The translations under genes were made by a program, and so were the position numbers. Shown here one piece after another: positions 47,902 through 57,660 of a stretch of DNA of 64,000 nt (its first letter is position 1; every line of letters begins with the position of its first letter). This DNA comes from CAWAYH01 sp963786195 (GTDB lineage Bacteria; Acidobacteriota; Vicinamibacteria; Vicinamibacterales; 2-12-FULL-66-21), in assembly GCA_963786195.1 (NCBI GenBank), contig CAWAYH010000006.1, positions 1,054,001-1,118,000 on the forward strand, read 5' to 3'. The notes under the pieces are model-generated. The model ran no database searches and had not been told where the DNA came from. It worked only from the letters and a program-made list of their open reading frames with translations.

Positions 47902-47952
47902 GTCCGGCTTCAGCCGGACCTCGTCGCGTGTGGAATTCGGCTTTAGCCGGAC
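47902..47952. repeat. Tandem short hairpins GTCCGGCTTCAGCCGGAC
   Basis: Perfect palindrome GTCCGGCTTCAGCCGGAC at 47902-47919 and a second, TCGGCTTTAGCCGG-type, about 17 bp further (47937-47952). In the reverse frame they read VRLKP(D/N)TT/ST, a short repeat seen often in this lineage. They lie before the SufS-SufU start. Likely a REP-type element. Confidence 0.7.
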
Positions 47953-48168
47953 CCGATGGTGATCGCGCCATCGCGGCGGGAAGTTGGACAGAGGGAGCCT
48001 CACGCCTGAAATGCGGGCGGCCGCGAGAATCCCCCCACGACATCCGCCGCCTTCATGAGTTTGCTTCTCTCTCCTGCGTCCAGATTGAGGCCTGCCCCTG
48101 GGTCAGGGTCAAGCACCTTCCGCGAAAAAGGTGGCTGGCCGGGCACGAGGTTTGCGTCGGCCGGATGC

Positions 48169-49035
48169 ATGCCGCGATCAATCTGGACAGGTGCCCTCTC
48201 CTTCGGTCTGGTCAACATCCCCGTCGAAGTTCACACGGCCGTGCGAGAGAGCCGGCCCCATTTCCGGATGCTCCACGCCAAGGATCGGTCGCCGATCAGC
48301 GTCGAACGGGTCTGCCAGAAAGAAGGCAAACCCGTCGAGTGGAACGATCTGGTGAAGGGCTACGAGTACGAGAAGGGCCAATTCGTCGTGTTGACCAAGG
48401 AGGATTTCGCCGCCGCAGCCGTCGAAAAGACGCGGCGCATCGACATCCTCGACTTCGTCACCGCCGAGGCAATCGACGATCGCTTCTTCGACAAGCCGTA
48501 TTACCTGACGCCCGGCAAGGGCGGAGACTCCGCATACGTGCTCCTGCGCGAAGCCATCCGCGAATCGGGCCGAATCGGCATCGCGAAGTTCATCCTTCGT
48601 GACGTCCAGCATCTTGCCGCGGTGGAGGCGATCGGCACGGCGCTGGTTCTGTCGACGCTGCGTTTTGCCAACGAGCTGATCGACGTGGAATCGCTCAACA
48701 TTCCGAGGGGCAAGGAGATCGGAAAGAAAGACCTTCAGATGGCGACCACGCTCGTCGAGAACCTCGCCGCGGACTGGAAGCCGGAGAAGTACACGGACGA
48801 CTATCGCGAAAACCTGATGCGAGTGATCAAGGCCAGGATGAAGGGCACGAAGGCCAGGCTCGTATCCGATGAACGGCCGCGCGATGCGAAGGTGGTCGAC
48901 CTGATGGAACGGCTTCGACAGAGCCTCGAAGCGTCCGGCAAAGGGGACCGCGAAGGCCGGAACGCGGGCGCGCGCGAGCTCCGCGCACACCCGCAAGGCG
49001 CCGCGTCGTCAGATCGCCTGATCACTGCGGCGTGA
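48169..49035 (+). CDS. ku: Bacterial Ku DNA-end-binding protein
   Basis: 288 residues from ATG 48169 (MPRSIWTGALSFGLVNIPVE, the standard Ku opening). HFRMLHAKDRSPISVERVCQ, IDILDFVTAEAIDDRFFDKP YYL, and GRIGIAKFILRDVQHLAAVE carry the Ku ring fold. Ku binds double-strand ends for nonhomologous end joining with LigD, which is not in the window. The last about 25 residues (GKGDREGRNAGARELRAHPQ) do not look like a Ku tail. In the next frame the same DNA encodes a basic AKGTAKAGTRARASSAHTRK-like tail ending at TGA 49019-49021, exactly before the convergent stop, so an indel near 48940 is likely. Confidence 0.92.
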   Translation: MPRSIWTGALSFGLVNIPVEVHTAVRESRPHFRMLHAKDRSPISVERVCQKEGKPVEWNDLVKGYEYEKGQFVVLTKEDFAAAAVEKTRRIDILDFVTAEAIDDRFFDKPYYLTPGKGGDSAYVLLREAIRESGRIGIAKFILRDVQHLAAVEAIGTALVLSTLRFANELIDVESLNIPRGKEIGKKDLQMATTLVENLAADWKPEKYTDDYRENLMRVIKARMKGTKARLVSDERPRDAKVVDLMERLRQSLEASGKGDREGRNAGARELRAHPQGAASSDRLITAA

Positions 49036-51899
49036 TTTCCACGAAGTTGATCTTGTTGTTGTTCGCCCCGGCGCCGCTCCGGATCGTCAACCGGCCGTCG
49101 GTGACCGTGACGGTCGCGGTACCCTCGATCCAGCGCGTGGCCGTCGTCGGCGTGCCGGTCACGACGAGCACGCCCTCGGCGTTCATCCTGAACACGCTGT
49201 CGAAGTTGCTCGCATCTCCGGAAACGACCCGAACGACGTAGGTGCCGTTGGGCACGGCAATCTCCCACACCGCATCCGGATTGCCCGGCTTCTGCAGGTG
49301 CGTCAGCGTGTCGTAGCGCTGGTCTGGCGAATTCGCGGCATTGCGATCGCGCGTCTGAGCCGTGTTGTCGGCGTTCCAGCCGTACGTCTGCCCGTTCCCC
49401 CGGTTCGCGAACACGAGGCCGCCGTCGGAGAGATAGCCGGACGGCACGGGCGCCGAGGCGGGCTGGAAATTGACGCGAATCGCCGACGCGGGCGGCGGCG
49501 GAGGGGTGGCGGTGGCGGCGTGCCGGACCCGGTGAACAACCGTGCGGTGGGGATCACCGCCTTGGGCACAGACGGCCCACTCCACAGCAGTCGCGCGACT
49601 GCGCCGCCCTCGTTCTCGAACATCTCCATCCGGATGTCGTATCGCTGGCCGGCGGTCAGCGCGATGGTCCCGCTGTTCTCTGTTGTCGCATGCAGCGTCC
49701 AGTTGTTGACGAGCTGCTGACCGTTGACCCACAGACGCACGCCGTCGTCGCTCTGCGTGTAGAACGTGTAGGTCCCGGTGAACTGCGGCTCGACCTGTCC
49801 GGTCCAGCGCACGCTGAAGGTGTTCGCGCCAATCGTCGCCACGGGCGCACCACTCCCCCAGTCGAAGTTGACCGTCGAATCCACCCGCGTGAGCGTCGCG
49901 CCCGTGAAGTCGCTGTTGTCGAAGTACGTCGCTGAGAGCCCGTTGGCCGGACCGCCCGAGCCCACACGATACGTCGCCGTGTACGTCGTGTCAGTGGCCG
50001 GCGTCGAGATGTTGTGCGTGGCAGCCCCGCCGTCCGACCACGAGACGAATTCGTAGGTCGTGCCGCCCGAGGACTGCGTCGGCGGCGCGTCGAGGTTGCG
50101 CACGACCCCCACCACGGACTCGACGGTGATCGGCGTGGCCGTCGGTTGCGCGTCGAGGCGCACCTGCAGACCGGCGGGGTTCGTCGCGATCGTCAGCCGC
50201 GCTTTGCGGGGCATCACGTCCCGAGTCGTCGTGCTCGTCAGCCCGCCGGAATCGGTGACCGTCAGGTAGAGTCGGTACCAGACGTTCGACTCGGTATGGC
50301 CGGTGGTCGGCACCGTGAAAGATCCCGTGCGCGATCCGCTCGTCGGCGGCATGAACGGATGCACGTGCGTGTCGTGATGGAAATCCACGCGCCAGGTGAA
50401 GGCGCTGGCCGGCAGCGTCCCGTCCTGGGGATCGGTGGCCGTCCCGGAATAGTTGATCACCGCGCCGCCGCTGTAGAGCGTGCCGGCCGCGGGCTGCGAG
50501 ATCGTCGGCGCCGGCGGCGGCTGGTTTCCGCTCACCGTCAAGAGCGCCGCGTTGCTCGTGACGCTGCCGAAGTCGTTCGAGACGACGGCACGGAACGACG
50601 CGCCGTTGTCCCCCGCGGCGACGGAGGCGATCGTATAGTCCTGCGAGGTGGCTCCGGTGATGTTCGTGCCGTTCCGCTGCCACTGGTAGCGCAGCGGCGC
50701 GGACCCCGACGCGCGAACGCTGAAGGTCGCGGAGGCGCCGGGCGCGACGGTCTGGCTTGCCGGGTGCGAGGTGAGGCTGGGGGCGGAGGCGCCGTGACTC
50801 GATCCGGTACACGACACCCGTGTTCGCGCCGGAACCGCGCGCGAGATAGTACAAAGCGCCGTCGTCGGAGACTTTGAGATCGACCGGCGAGGCGATCCCC
50901 GTCGCGAACGTCACGACGCTGTTGCCGGCGGAGGGATCGAGCTTGCGTATCCACCCGGCGCAGTAATCGGCGAAGAAGTAGTCGTTCGTGTAATCGGAAG
51001 GAAACCTCATCGTCAAGGGCGAGTAGAACGCGCCGCCGGTGATCGCACAGGTGCCTGCAGAATGGTTGTACGAGTAGCGCGGCGTCCGGAACCGGGGGTC
51101 GGTCGTCGCACCTTCCGTCGTCGGCCACCCGTAGTTCGCGCCGGCGACGCCGTCGTTGATCTCCTCCCAGGTGTTCTGGCCGACGTCGTTGATGAACATC
51201 TCGGTCCGGCCGGGATTGAACGCGAACGTAAAGGGATTCCGCAGCCCGAGCGCGTAGATTGCGCGTTGCTTGCCGGAAGCTGTTCCGAAGAACGGATTGT
51301 CGGTCGGAATCGTGCCGTCCGTGTTGATCCGCAGCATCTTGCCGAGCACGTTGTTCATGCTCTGTGCGTTTGCGCCGTTGGCGTTCTCGCCGACGGCCGC
51401 GTAGAGCTTGCCGTCCGGACCGAAGTGCAAGCGCGCCGCCGTTGTGGTTCGTCGCGCCACTCAGGTTGTCGAGCTCGAAAATGATGAGCTCGCTGCCCGG
51501 AACGGCCACGTCGCCGTTTGCGGTGAAGCGGCTGATCCGGTTGTGGATCGCCGGCGACGTCGCCGTGTAGTAGACGTAGACGAAGTGATTGGACGCGAAC
51601 TGCGGATCGAAGGCGACGCCGAGGAGACCGCGTTCGCCAACAGAGCTGACGGTCAGTGTAAGAAAGGGCGTAGGCAGGAGGCTTCCATCCTTGATGACCC
51701 TCAAGCGTCCGCCCTGCTCCGCGACGAACAACCGGCCGTCCGGCGCGAACTGCATGGCGGTCGGGCTCGAGAGTCCACTGGCGACGAGCGCTTCGGTAAA
51801 TCCTGAAGGAAGCGACGCCGCGCGCGGTGTTTGCACCGCCAACGCGCACATAGCGAGACACAACCCGAACGTCAATCGTCTCCACAGTTGAGCTCTCAT
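49022..51899 (-). CDS. Multidomain PQQ-dependent sugar dehydrogenase with Ig, PA14 and malectin-like domains, three frameshifts
   Basis: About 959 residues. ATG 51899 gives a signal peptide (LTFGLCLAMCALAVQTPRAA). The soluble-GDH/sorbosone-type six-blade propeller has LPSGFTEALVASGLSSPTAM, ERGLLGVAFDPQFASN, GKLYAAVGENANGANAQ, IYALGLRNPFTFAFNP and NYGWPTTEG. Then come Ig (SGSAPLRYQWQRNGTNITG), a second beta domain, PA14 (GLSATYFDNSDFTGATLTRV, QSDDGVRLWVNGQQLVNNW) and a C-terminal malectin-like domain (GLVFANRGNGQTYGWNADNT, VPNGTYVVRVVSGDASNFDS). Shifts near 51430, 50810 and 49500. A secreted oxidase with glycan-binding arms. Confidence 0.86.
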
Positions 51900-52104
51900 T
51901 CAGGCACAATCCTCCCCGTTCGCAGTCAACGCGCCGCGGCCTCGTGCAAGAGGGGTGCCCCGATGCGATCAGAAAAAGCGACGCGGGACGCGTGGCTCGT
52001 CTGTTTGCGCCGATGGAGGAGAGGGATTCGCGGTGAGAGCGACCAGTCGTGGGGCGATCGTCACCCCACGGCTGGTTGGTGCGGTGTGCGCGTCGGGAGG
52101 AAAC

Positions 52105-52587
52105 TTACGGCTGACCCGAGTGCGCCATCTGTTTGAAGAACTCATCGGCGCGCTGACGGATCTCGGCCTGCGTCAGATCTTCCTTGCGCGTCGCGATCCA
52201 CCAGGTGTAGCCGGCCGGATCGGCGATGGCGCCGCCGCGGTCGCCCCAGAACTGATCGGCCAGCGGCATCTGCACCGTCGCGCCTTCGCGCACGGCGTTG
52301 TTGAACACGGCGTCGCTGTCGTCGACGAACAGCCAGAGCGACATCGGCGATCCGCCGAGGCCCTTCGGGCCCTTCATCCCCATCATCACGTCGTTACACA
52401 TGAAACGTGAATTGCCGATCTGGATTTCGGCGTGCATGATCTTGCCGTCGGGGCCGAGACTGCGGCTTATTTCCTGCGCGCCGAACGCCTTCTTGTACCA
52501 GTCGATCGTCTGGGCGGCGTCGTCGAGGGTCAGCGCCGGCGTGATGCTGTAATACCCGTCGGGAATGGCTTTCGCTGCTTTCGCCAT
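52105..52587 (-). CDS. VOC/glyoxalase-superfamily protein (PhnB-like)
   Basis: 160 residues from ATG 52587 with GGAGG upstream. The two vicinal-oxygen-chelate beta-alpha-beta units show YSITPALTLDDAAQTIDWYK, KAFGAQEISR, MHAEIQIGNSRFMCND and WGDRGGAIADPAGYTWWIAT. Members bind metal or act as PhnB-type or demethylase-like enzymes; no clear chemistry can be assigned. Cytoplasmic. Intact; a 205-bp non-coding gap follows upstream of the next gene on the left. Confidence 0.9.
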   Translation of the reverse strand: MAKAAKAIPDGYYSITPALTLDDAAQTIDWYKKAFGAQEISRSLGPDGKIMHAEIQIGNSRFMCNDVMMGMKGPKGLGGSPMSLWLFVDDSDAVFNNAVREGATVQMPLADQFWGDRGGAIADPAGYTWWIATRKEDLTQAEIRQRADEFFKQMAHSGQP

Positions 52588-52706
52588 CGGAACCTCCTTC
52601 TTTCCGAACACACGAGCGTGACGCGAGTGCCTCGCTCGAAACGACCACTATGGTTCGGAACGCGGCCCGATGCAAGCTGGACGCTTGTAGACTTTGCGAG
52701 ACGCGG

Positions 52707-55464
52707 TCATCGACGCAACGCCACCATGGGATCCAGTCTCGACGCGCGCTGCGCGGGCAAGTAGGCGGCGCTCAGGGCGACGAGCAACAGCAGGCCGGTC
52801 GCCAGCGCTATCGTGAGGGGATCCTGCGGCGCGACGCCGTACAGCCGGCTGCCGATCAGGCGCGACGCCAGGTAGGCGAGTCCCCCGCCCAGCGCCAGCC
52901 CGGCGACGATGAGCCCGACGGTCTCGCGAAGAATCATCGCGATGACGCCGCGGGACTGGGCGCCCAGCGCGATGCGGATGGCGATTTCGCCCGTGCGCCG
53001 CGCGACCCCAAACGAGAGCACGCCGTACAGGCCTATAGCCGCCAGCGCGAGCGCGACTGCACCGAAAGCGACCGCCAGCTGCGCCGTCGTGAGAGCTTGT
53101 GCGGTCAGTGGAACCATCCGCTCGTCCAGGGTTGCGGCAGACAGGATCGGCAGCGTGGGATTGGCGCGCTCGATCGACTTCCGCACGGCGGCAAGGACCG
53201 GCCCCGGCGTGGTCGAGGTGCGAATCAGAAAGGTGGGACTCTCCATGGTCGCCGGCGCCTGCAGAGCCGACTTGAAGAAGCGAGGTTCGACGTCGCCTCG
53301 CAGAGCGCTTGTTCGCGCGTTTGTCGTGACGCCCACCACCTGACAGGCTGTCTGCTGATGGCCGTCGCCAACCACTGTGATGCGCATGCCGATGGGGTTC
53401 CGCCCGTCGAAGAACCGTCTGGCGAATGCCTCGTTGATCACGCAGACATCGGGCGCGCCCGCGCGGTCGCTTGCGCGGATCTCGCGTCCAAGCTTCACGG
53501 ACACGCCAAGCGTGGAGAAATAACCGGGCCCGACATGGTCCGAATTCGATTCACGAGCCTCATCGGGTGCCCGTGGCACGTAGCCTTCCACGTCGATGGT
53601 GTCCGAAGACTCCCCGCCGCTGAAGACACCCAGTTCCGAAAAACTGGTCGCGTGCACGCCGGGGATCCGCCGGATCTCGTCGGACAGTCGCTGAAGCATG
53701 CCGTCGGCGCGCGCCGCCTCATAGCCAGCTTCGCGCAAATCGACGCGCACGAGCAGGAGACGCTCGGATGGAAAACCGAGGTCCGCGCGTTGCAGGTTGT
53801 AGACCGTCCGCGCTAGCAAGCCGGCGCCAACGAGCAAGGGCAGGCACAATGCCAGTTGCAGGCTCACGAGCAATCGGCCTGAGCGCATCTGGCCAAACGA
53901 GCCGATGGCGCCGCGACTCTGTTCCCTCATGCAGTCGCCCGCGTCACCCCTCGTCACCTGCCAGGCGGGAAGCACGCCGAACACGATCGCCGCCGCAGAC
54001 GAGACGGTCAGGACGAACGCCAGCACGGTCGGGTCCACCACGAAGCTCATGCGGAAATTCGGTGCGGAGCCTCTCATCATCTGGACAAGCGCGACGTGGA
54101 ACAGGTCGGCGAGAGCGATGGCGGCCACCCCTCCGAACGCCGCCAGCAGCAGACTTTCCGTGACGAGCTGGCGGATGATGCGTCCGCGACCTGCACCCAG
54201 CGACAATCGCAAGGCGATTTCGTGTCTGCGCGCGGCGCCGCGCGCCAGCAGCAGGTTCGCCAGATTCGCGCACGCGATCAGCAGCAGCACGCCGACCGAC
54301 ACGAGCAACACGCCCAGCGACTGGGAGAATGTATTCCTTGTCGGCGACGCTCCACGCGCGGCGGACTGGATCCGGAGACGCTGATCCAGGAACTCGCGCC
54401 GGCGTTCGCCTGACAGGGCGGAGCCGTAGAAGGACTCCAGGCCGGCCTGAAAAATCGCGTTGGCCTGGGCTTCCGCCTGCGCCAGCGTCACGCCCGGTCG
54501 CAATCGCCCGAACACGTGCAGCCACATCGTCTTTGTTGGGGGCGTATCGTGGATCCGATCGTCGCCGGGCAGCAGGCCGGGCTGCAGTTTCAACGGGAGC
54601 CACACGTCCGGCTGCTGTCCACTCGTTTCGCCGATGAAGCCCACCGGCGCGACGCCGATGATCGTCACGGTCGTCTTGCCGAGCGTGAGCGTCCTGCCCA
54701 CTGCGTCGGGACGGCCGCCGAAGCGTCGCCGCCAATAGGAGTCGCTGAGGACGACGACGGGCGTCGGCGTGCCGTCTTCGGTCGTGGTGAACAGCCGGCC
54801 GATGGCGGAGTCCACCCCCAGTACCTGAAAGAACCCGCCCGATACCAGGCGCCCGCGGACTTCTTCCCATTCGCCGTCCTCGCGGCGGACCTGCCAGGCG
54901 CTCAGGCTGCTCTGCGAAGCCATCACCATCGAGAAGAGATCCGCGTGGTCGCGAAGCTGTTCGAATTCCTCGTAGGTGAGCCAGTACCGCGGGCCGTCGG
55001 TCCCGCCGGTCCATCGACCTGTCCAACGGCCCGCCTCGTCGGGATTCGACAGCATGACCAGTTGCCCGGGGTCCCGTACGACAGGCAGCGACGAGCGCAG
55101 CACGCCGTTCCACAGGCCGAATATCGTCGTGTTGGCGCCGATGCCGAGGGCAAGAGAGAGGACTGCGACCGTGGTAAAGCCTGGAGACCGCGGTAAGTAC
55201 GCGGAACGCGTAGGTCAGGTCCTGCCGAATGCTGTCGAGGAGCGCGAGGCCGCGCGCGTCGCGGCACTCTTCCTTCCGCTGTTCGATCGCGCCCATCTCG
55301 CGGCGCGCGGCGTGGCGGGCCTCCTGCGGCGACATGCCGGCGGCGACGAAGTCGTCCTCGAGATGTTTCAGATGGTACTGAAGCTCCTCGCCGAGCTCCT
55401 GCTCCACGCGAGTGCTGCGGAATACGGAACGAAGACGCTGACGAAGCTTGCGGGTCCAGCGCAT
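52707..55464 (-). CDS. ADOP-family duplicated ABC transporter permease (2), one frameshift
   Basis: About 919 residues. ATG 55464 begins with an ADOP prefix domain (TRKLRQRLRSVFRSTRVEQE, LGEELQYHLKHLEDDFVAAG MSPQEARHAARREMGAIEQ). One extra base near 55197 then leads to RSPGFTTVAVLSLALGIGAN and the permease: MacB-like periplasmic domain, FtsX unit (LLIACANLANLLLARGAARR), second periplasmic domain and FtsX unit (GLYGVLSFGVARRTGEIAIR), ending DPMVALRR. The PadR gene lies 8 bp upstream, the usual PadR-ADOP arrangement. No ATPase is adjacent; ADOP function is not established. Confidence 0.9.
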
Positions 55465-55471
55465 GACATCC

Positions 55472-55801
55472 TCACGTCGGCTTCACGATCAACGAGATGG
55501 CGGCGGAGAGTCGTTCCCACTGGGCGGTCTCGGTCTTCAGCGCCTTCCGGCCCGCTGACGTGAGCTTGTAGTACTTGGCCCGCCGGTTGTTCTCGCTCGG
55601 CGCCCACTCGGCCTCGATCCAGCCCTGCTGCTCGAGCTTGTGGAGCGCGGGGTACAACGCGCTCTGGCCCACACGCAACTGTTCGCTCGACATCTGGCGG
55701 ATGCGCTGCGCGATCGCCCAGCCATGCATGGGTTCCAGCGCCAGCATGCGGAGGATCAACAGGTCGAGCGTGCCCTGAACGAGGTCGGTCGGCTTGCTCA
55801 T
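55472..55801 (-). CDS. PadR-family transcriptional regulator
   Basis: 109 residues. LVQGTLDLLILRMLALEPMH, GWAIAQRIRQMSSEQLRVGQ, SALYPALHKLEQQGWIEAEW and NRRAKYYKLTSAGRKALKTE match PadR. It is followed 8 bp later by the ADOP permease at 52707-55464, so it very probably controls that operon. ATG 55801, intact. Confidence 0.94.
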   Translation of the reverse strand: MSKPTDLVQGTLDLLILRMLALEPMHGWAIAQRIRQMSSEQLRVGQSALYPALHKLEQQGWIEAEWAPSENNRRAKYYKLTSAGRKALKTETAQWERLSAAISLIVKPT

Positions 55802-55869
55802 CGTCTTCCTGTCAGTTACTGATAGGAGAGCATACCGAGAACGCCTTCGGGAATCAAGAGCCCGCCGGC

Positions 55870-57366
55870 TCACCGAATCGCCGCGCCGGCGGCCGAGGCC
55901 AGGAGCGCAAGCGCAGCGGCACCCAGCATCACGAGTCGAAACGCCGAGACGAAGGCGTCGTCGATGATCCGGCGAACGGCGCTCTGCTGCGAAGGCTCGA
56001 GCGTCGGCGCGCGCTCGACGTCGGCTCCCGCCAGTTTCGGCAGCTCGCGATCGACGGTCGCCCTGGCCTCCGCGCTCAGCCCGACGCGGTCCAGCGATGG
56101 CCTCGCCCGCGTCTCGAATGCCTGCGTGAGGACAACGCCGAAGACCGCGATCGCCAGAAGACCCGCGACACGCGCGACGGCGTTGTTGACGCCCGATGCC
56201 ACCCCGGCGTGCTGGCTCTCGACGGCTGCCATCACCGTTGTCGTCAACGGCGCCACCGTGATCGCCATTCCGAACGCCAGCACCGCGACAGCCGGGAAGA
56301 ACGTCGTCCAGTACGATCCGCCGACGCCCGGCCGGGCGAGCAGAGCGATGCCCACCGCCGCCACGAGAGGGCCGATCGTCAGCGGGAGACGACTGCCGAC
56401 GCTCGCGACCAGGCCACCCGACCATCGAGACATCGCGAAGATGATCAGCGAGAGCGGCAGGAGCGCCGCGCCTGCCTGTGTCGCCGGGTAACGCTGAACC
56501 TGAATGAGGTTCATGGGGACGAGAAACAGGATGACGCCGAGCGCCGCATACAGCAGCAGCGTGAGCAGGTTCGCGAGTGCAAAGGTTCGCGATCGAAACA
56601 GCACGAGCGGCAGCATCGGGCTCTGCGCACGATGTTCGACGAGGGGCAGCAGCGCGAGCGACACGACACCGACCAGGAGCGCGCCGAGCACGAGCGGGTG
56701 CCCGAGTCCGTGAGGCGGCCATTCCAGCAGGCCGTAGACGACGCCGCCCAGGCCGAGGACCGCCAACGCGGCCCCGCCCCAGTCGATTCGCGCGCTCCTG
56801 GACGAATCCCGGCTCTCAGCCATGTACCGCAGCGACAGCGCAACCACGATGACCGCCAGAGGGACATTCAGGAAGAACACGGCGCGCCAGCTCACGTGCT
56901 CGATCAACCAACCCCCGGTGACCGGACCGATGGCGGCGGTAATGGCGCTGAACCCCGACCACGTCCCGATCGCGCGGCCGCGATCGGCGTCCCCGAACGT
57001 GGCGCTGATGATCGCCAGACTGCCCGGCACGAGAAACGCCGCACCGATTCCCTGGAGCGCCCGGCCGGCGATCAGCACACGCGCAGAGGTGGCGAGCCCA
57101 CAGAAGATCGAGGCCAGCGTGAAACACACGAGGCCGGCGAGAAACACGCGTTTGCGCCCGAACTGGTCGCCCAGCGAGCCACCGACCAGAATCAGCGCGC
57201 CCAGGAAGAGCGCGTACGCTTCGATGACCCACTGAACGTCGGTGATCGTCGCCTGCAAGTCCGCCTGAAGCGCCGGGAGCGCGACGTTGACCACCGTCGC
57301 GTCGACGAAGGTCATGCTGGATCCGACGATCGTGGCGATCAGCGTCCATCGGGCGGGGGAAGGCAT
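55870..57366 (-). CDS. MFS exporter, DHA2 (EmrB/QacA) family
   Basis: 498 residues, intact, about 14 helices. Start MPSPARWTLIATIVGSSMTF VDATVVNVALPAL carries the D-x-T motif of TM1. GSLGDQFGRKRVFLAG is motif A, FGDADRGRAIGTWSGFS and GPVTGGWLIEHVSWR motif C (antiporter). The C-terminal part has a large periplasmic loop before the last helix (THREADP-like DVERAPTLEPSQQSA). This suits proton-driven drug or toxin efflux. No regulator is attached; it is divergent from the ADOP operon at 57427. Confidence 0.93.
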   Translation of the reverse strand: MPSPARWTLIATIVGSSMTFVDATVVNVALPALQADLQATITDVQWVIEAYALFLGALILVGGSLGDQFGRKRVFLAGLVCFTLASIFCGLATSARVLIAGRALQGIGAAFLVPGSLAIISATFGDADRGRAIGTWSGFSAITAAIGPVTGGWLIEHVSWRAVFFLNVPLAVIVVALSLRYMAESRDSSRSARIDWGGAALAVLGLGGVVYGLLEWPPHGLGHPLVLGALLVGVVSLALLPLVEHRAQSPMLPLVLFRSRTFALANLLTLLLYAALGVILFLVPMNLIQVQRYPATQAGAALLPLSLIIFAMSRWSGGLVASVGSRLPLTIGPLVAAVGIALLARPGVGGSYWTTFFPAVAVLAFGMAITVAPLTTTVMAAVESQHAGVASGVNNAVARVAGLLAIAVFGVVLTQAFETRARPSLDRVGLSAEARATVDRELPKLAGADVERAPTLEPSQQSAVRRIIDDAFVSAFRLVMLGAAALALLASAAGAAIR

Positions 57367-57426
57367 GGTCGATCAACCCCAATCACGTGAATGATCTCGG
57401 GCTAGGATAGTGCCGTATTGCCCGTC

Positions 57427-57657
57427 ATGACCGACTCGATCATGCCGAACGTCGACGCGTACCTCGCCGGTCATGGTGATCTCGAGGTGGCCGCCGCGGA
57501 GCTCATCAACCTCCTGCCGCTTCACGGCACGCTGCTCGGGCAGGACGACGATCACAGCCCGGAGGTCGTCGAGCGCGCACGCGTGCTCGAGGCACGCACA
57601 CGCGTGCTCCTCGCCGAGCTCCGCCGGGCCGCGCATGACCGGCCCGAGCAGGCGTGA
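57427..57657 (+). CDS. Small protein preceding the third ADOP permease
   Basis: 76 residues from ATG 57427 (TTG 57418 is an alternative). MTDSIMPNVDAYLAGHGDLE, VAAAELINLLPLHGTLLGQD and VLEARTRVLLAELRRAAHDR; acidic then helical, no signal peptide. Unknown family. It is 3 bp before the permease start, so the two are likely coupled; it may be a small regulatory or accessory subunit. Confidence 0.6.
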   Translation: MTDSIMPNVDAYLAGHGDLEVAAAELINLLPLHGTLLGQDDDHSPEVVERARVLEARTRVLLAELRRAAHDRPEQA

Positions 57658-57660
57658 ACT

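Noticed and set aside
48000..49035. Complete NHEJ system (Ku plus LigD)
   Set aside because: Only Ku is present; no ligase or polymerase domain is seen in the window.
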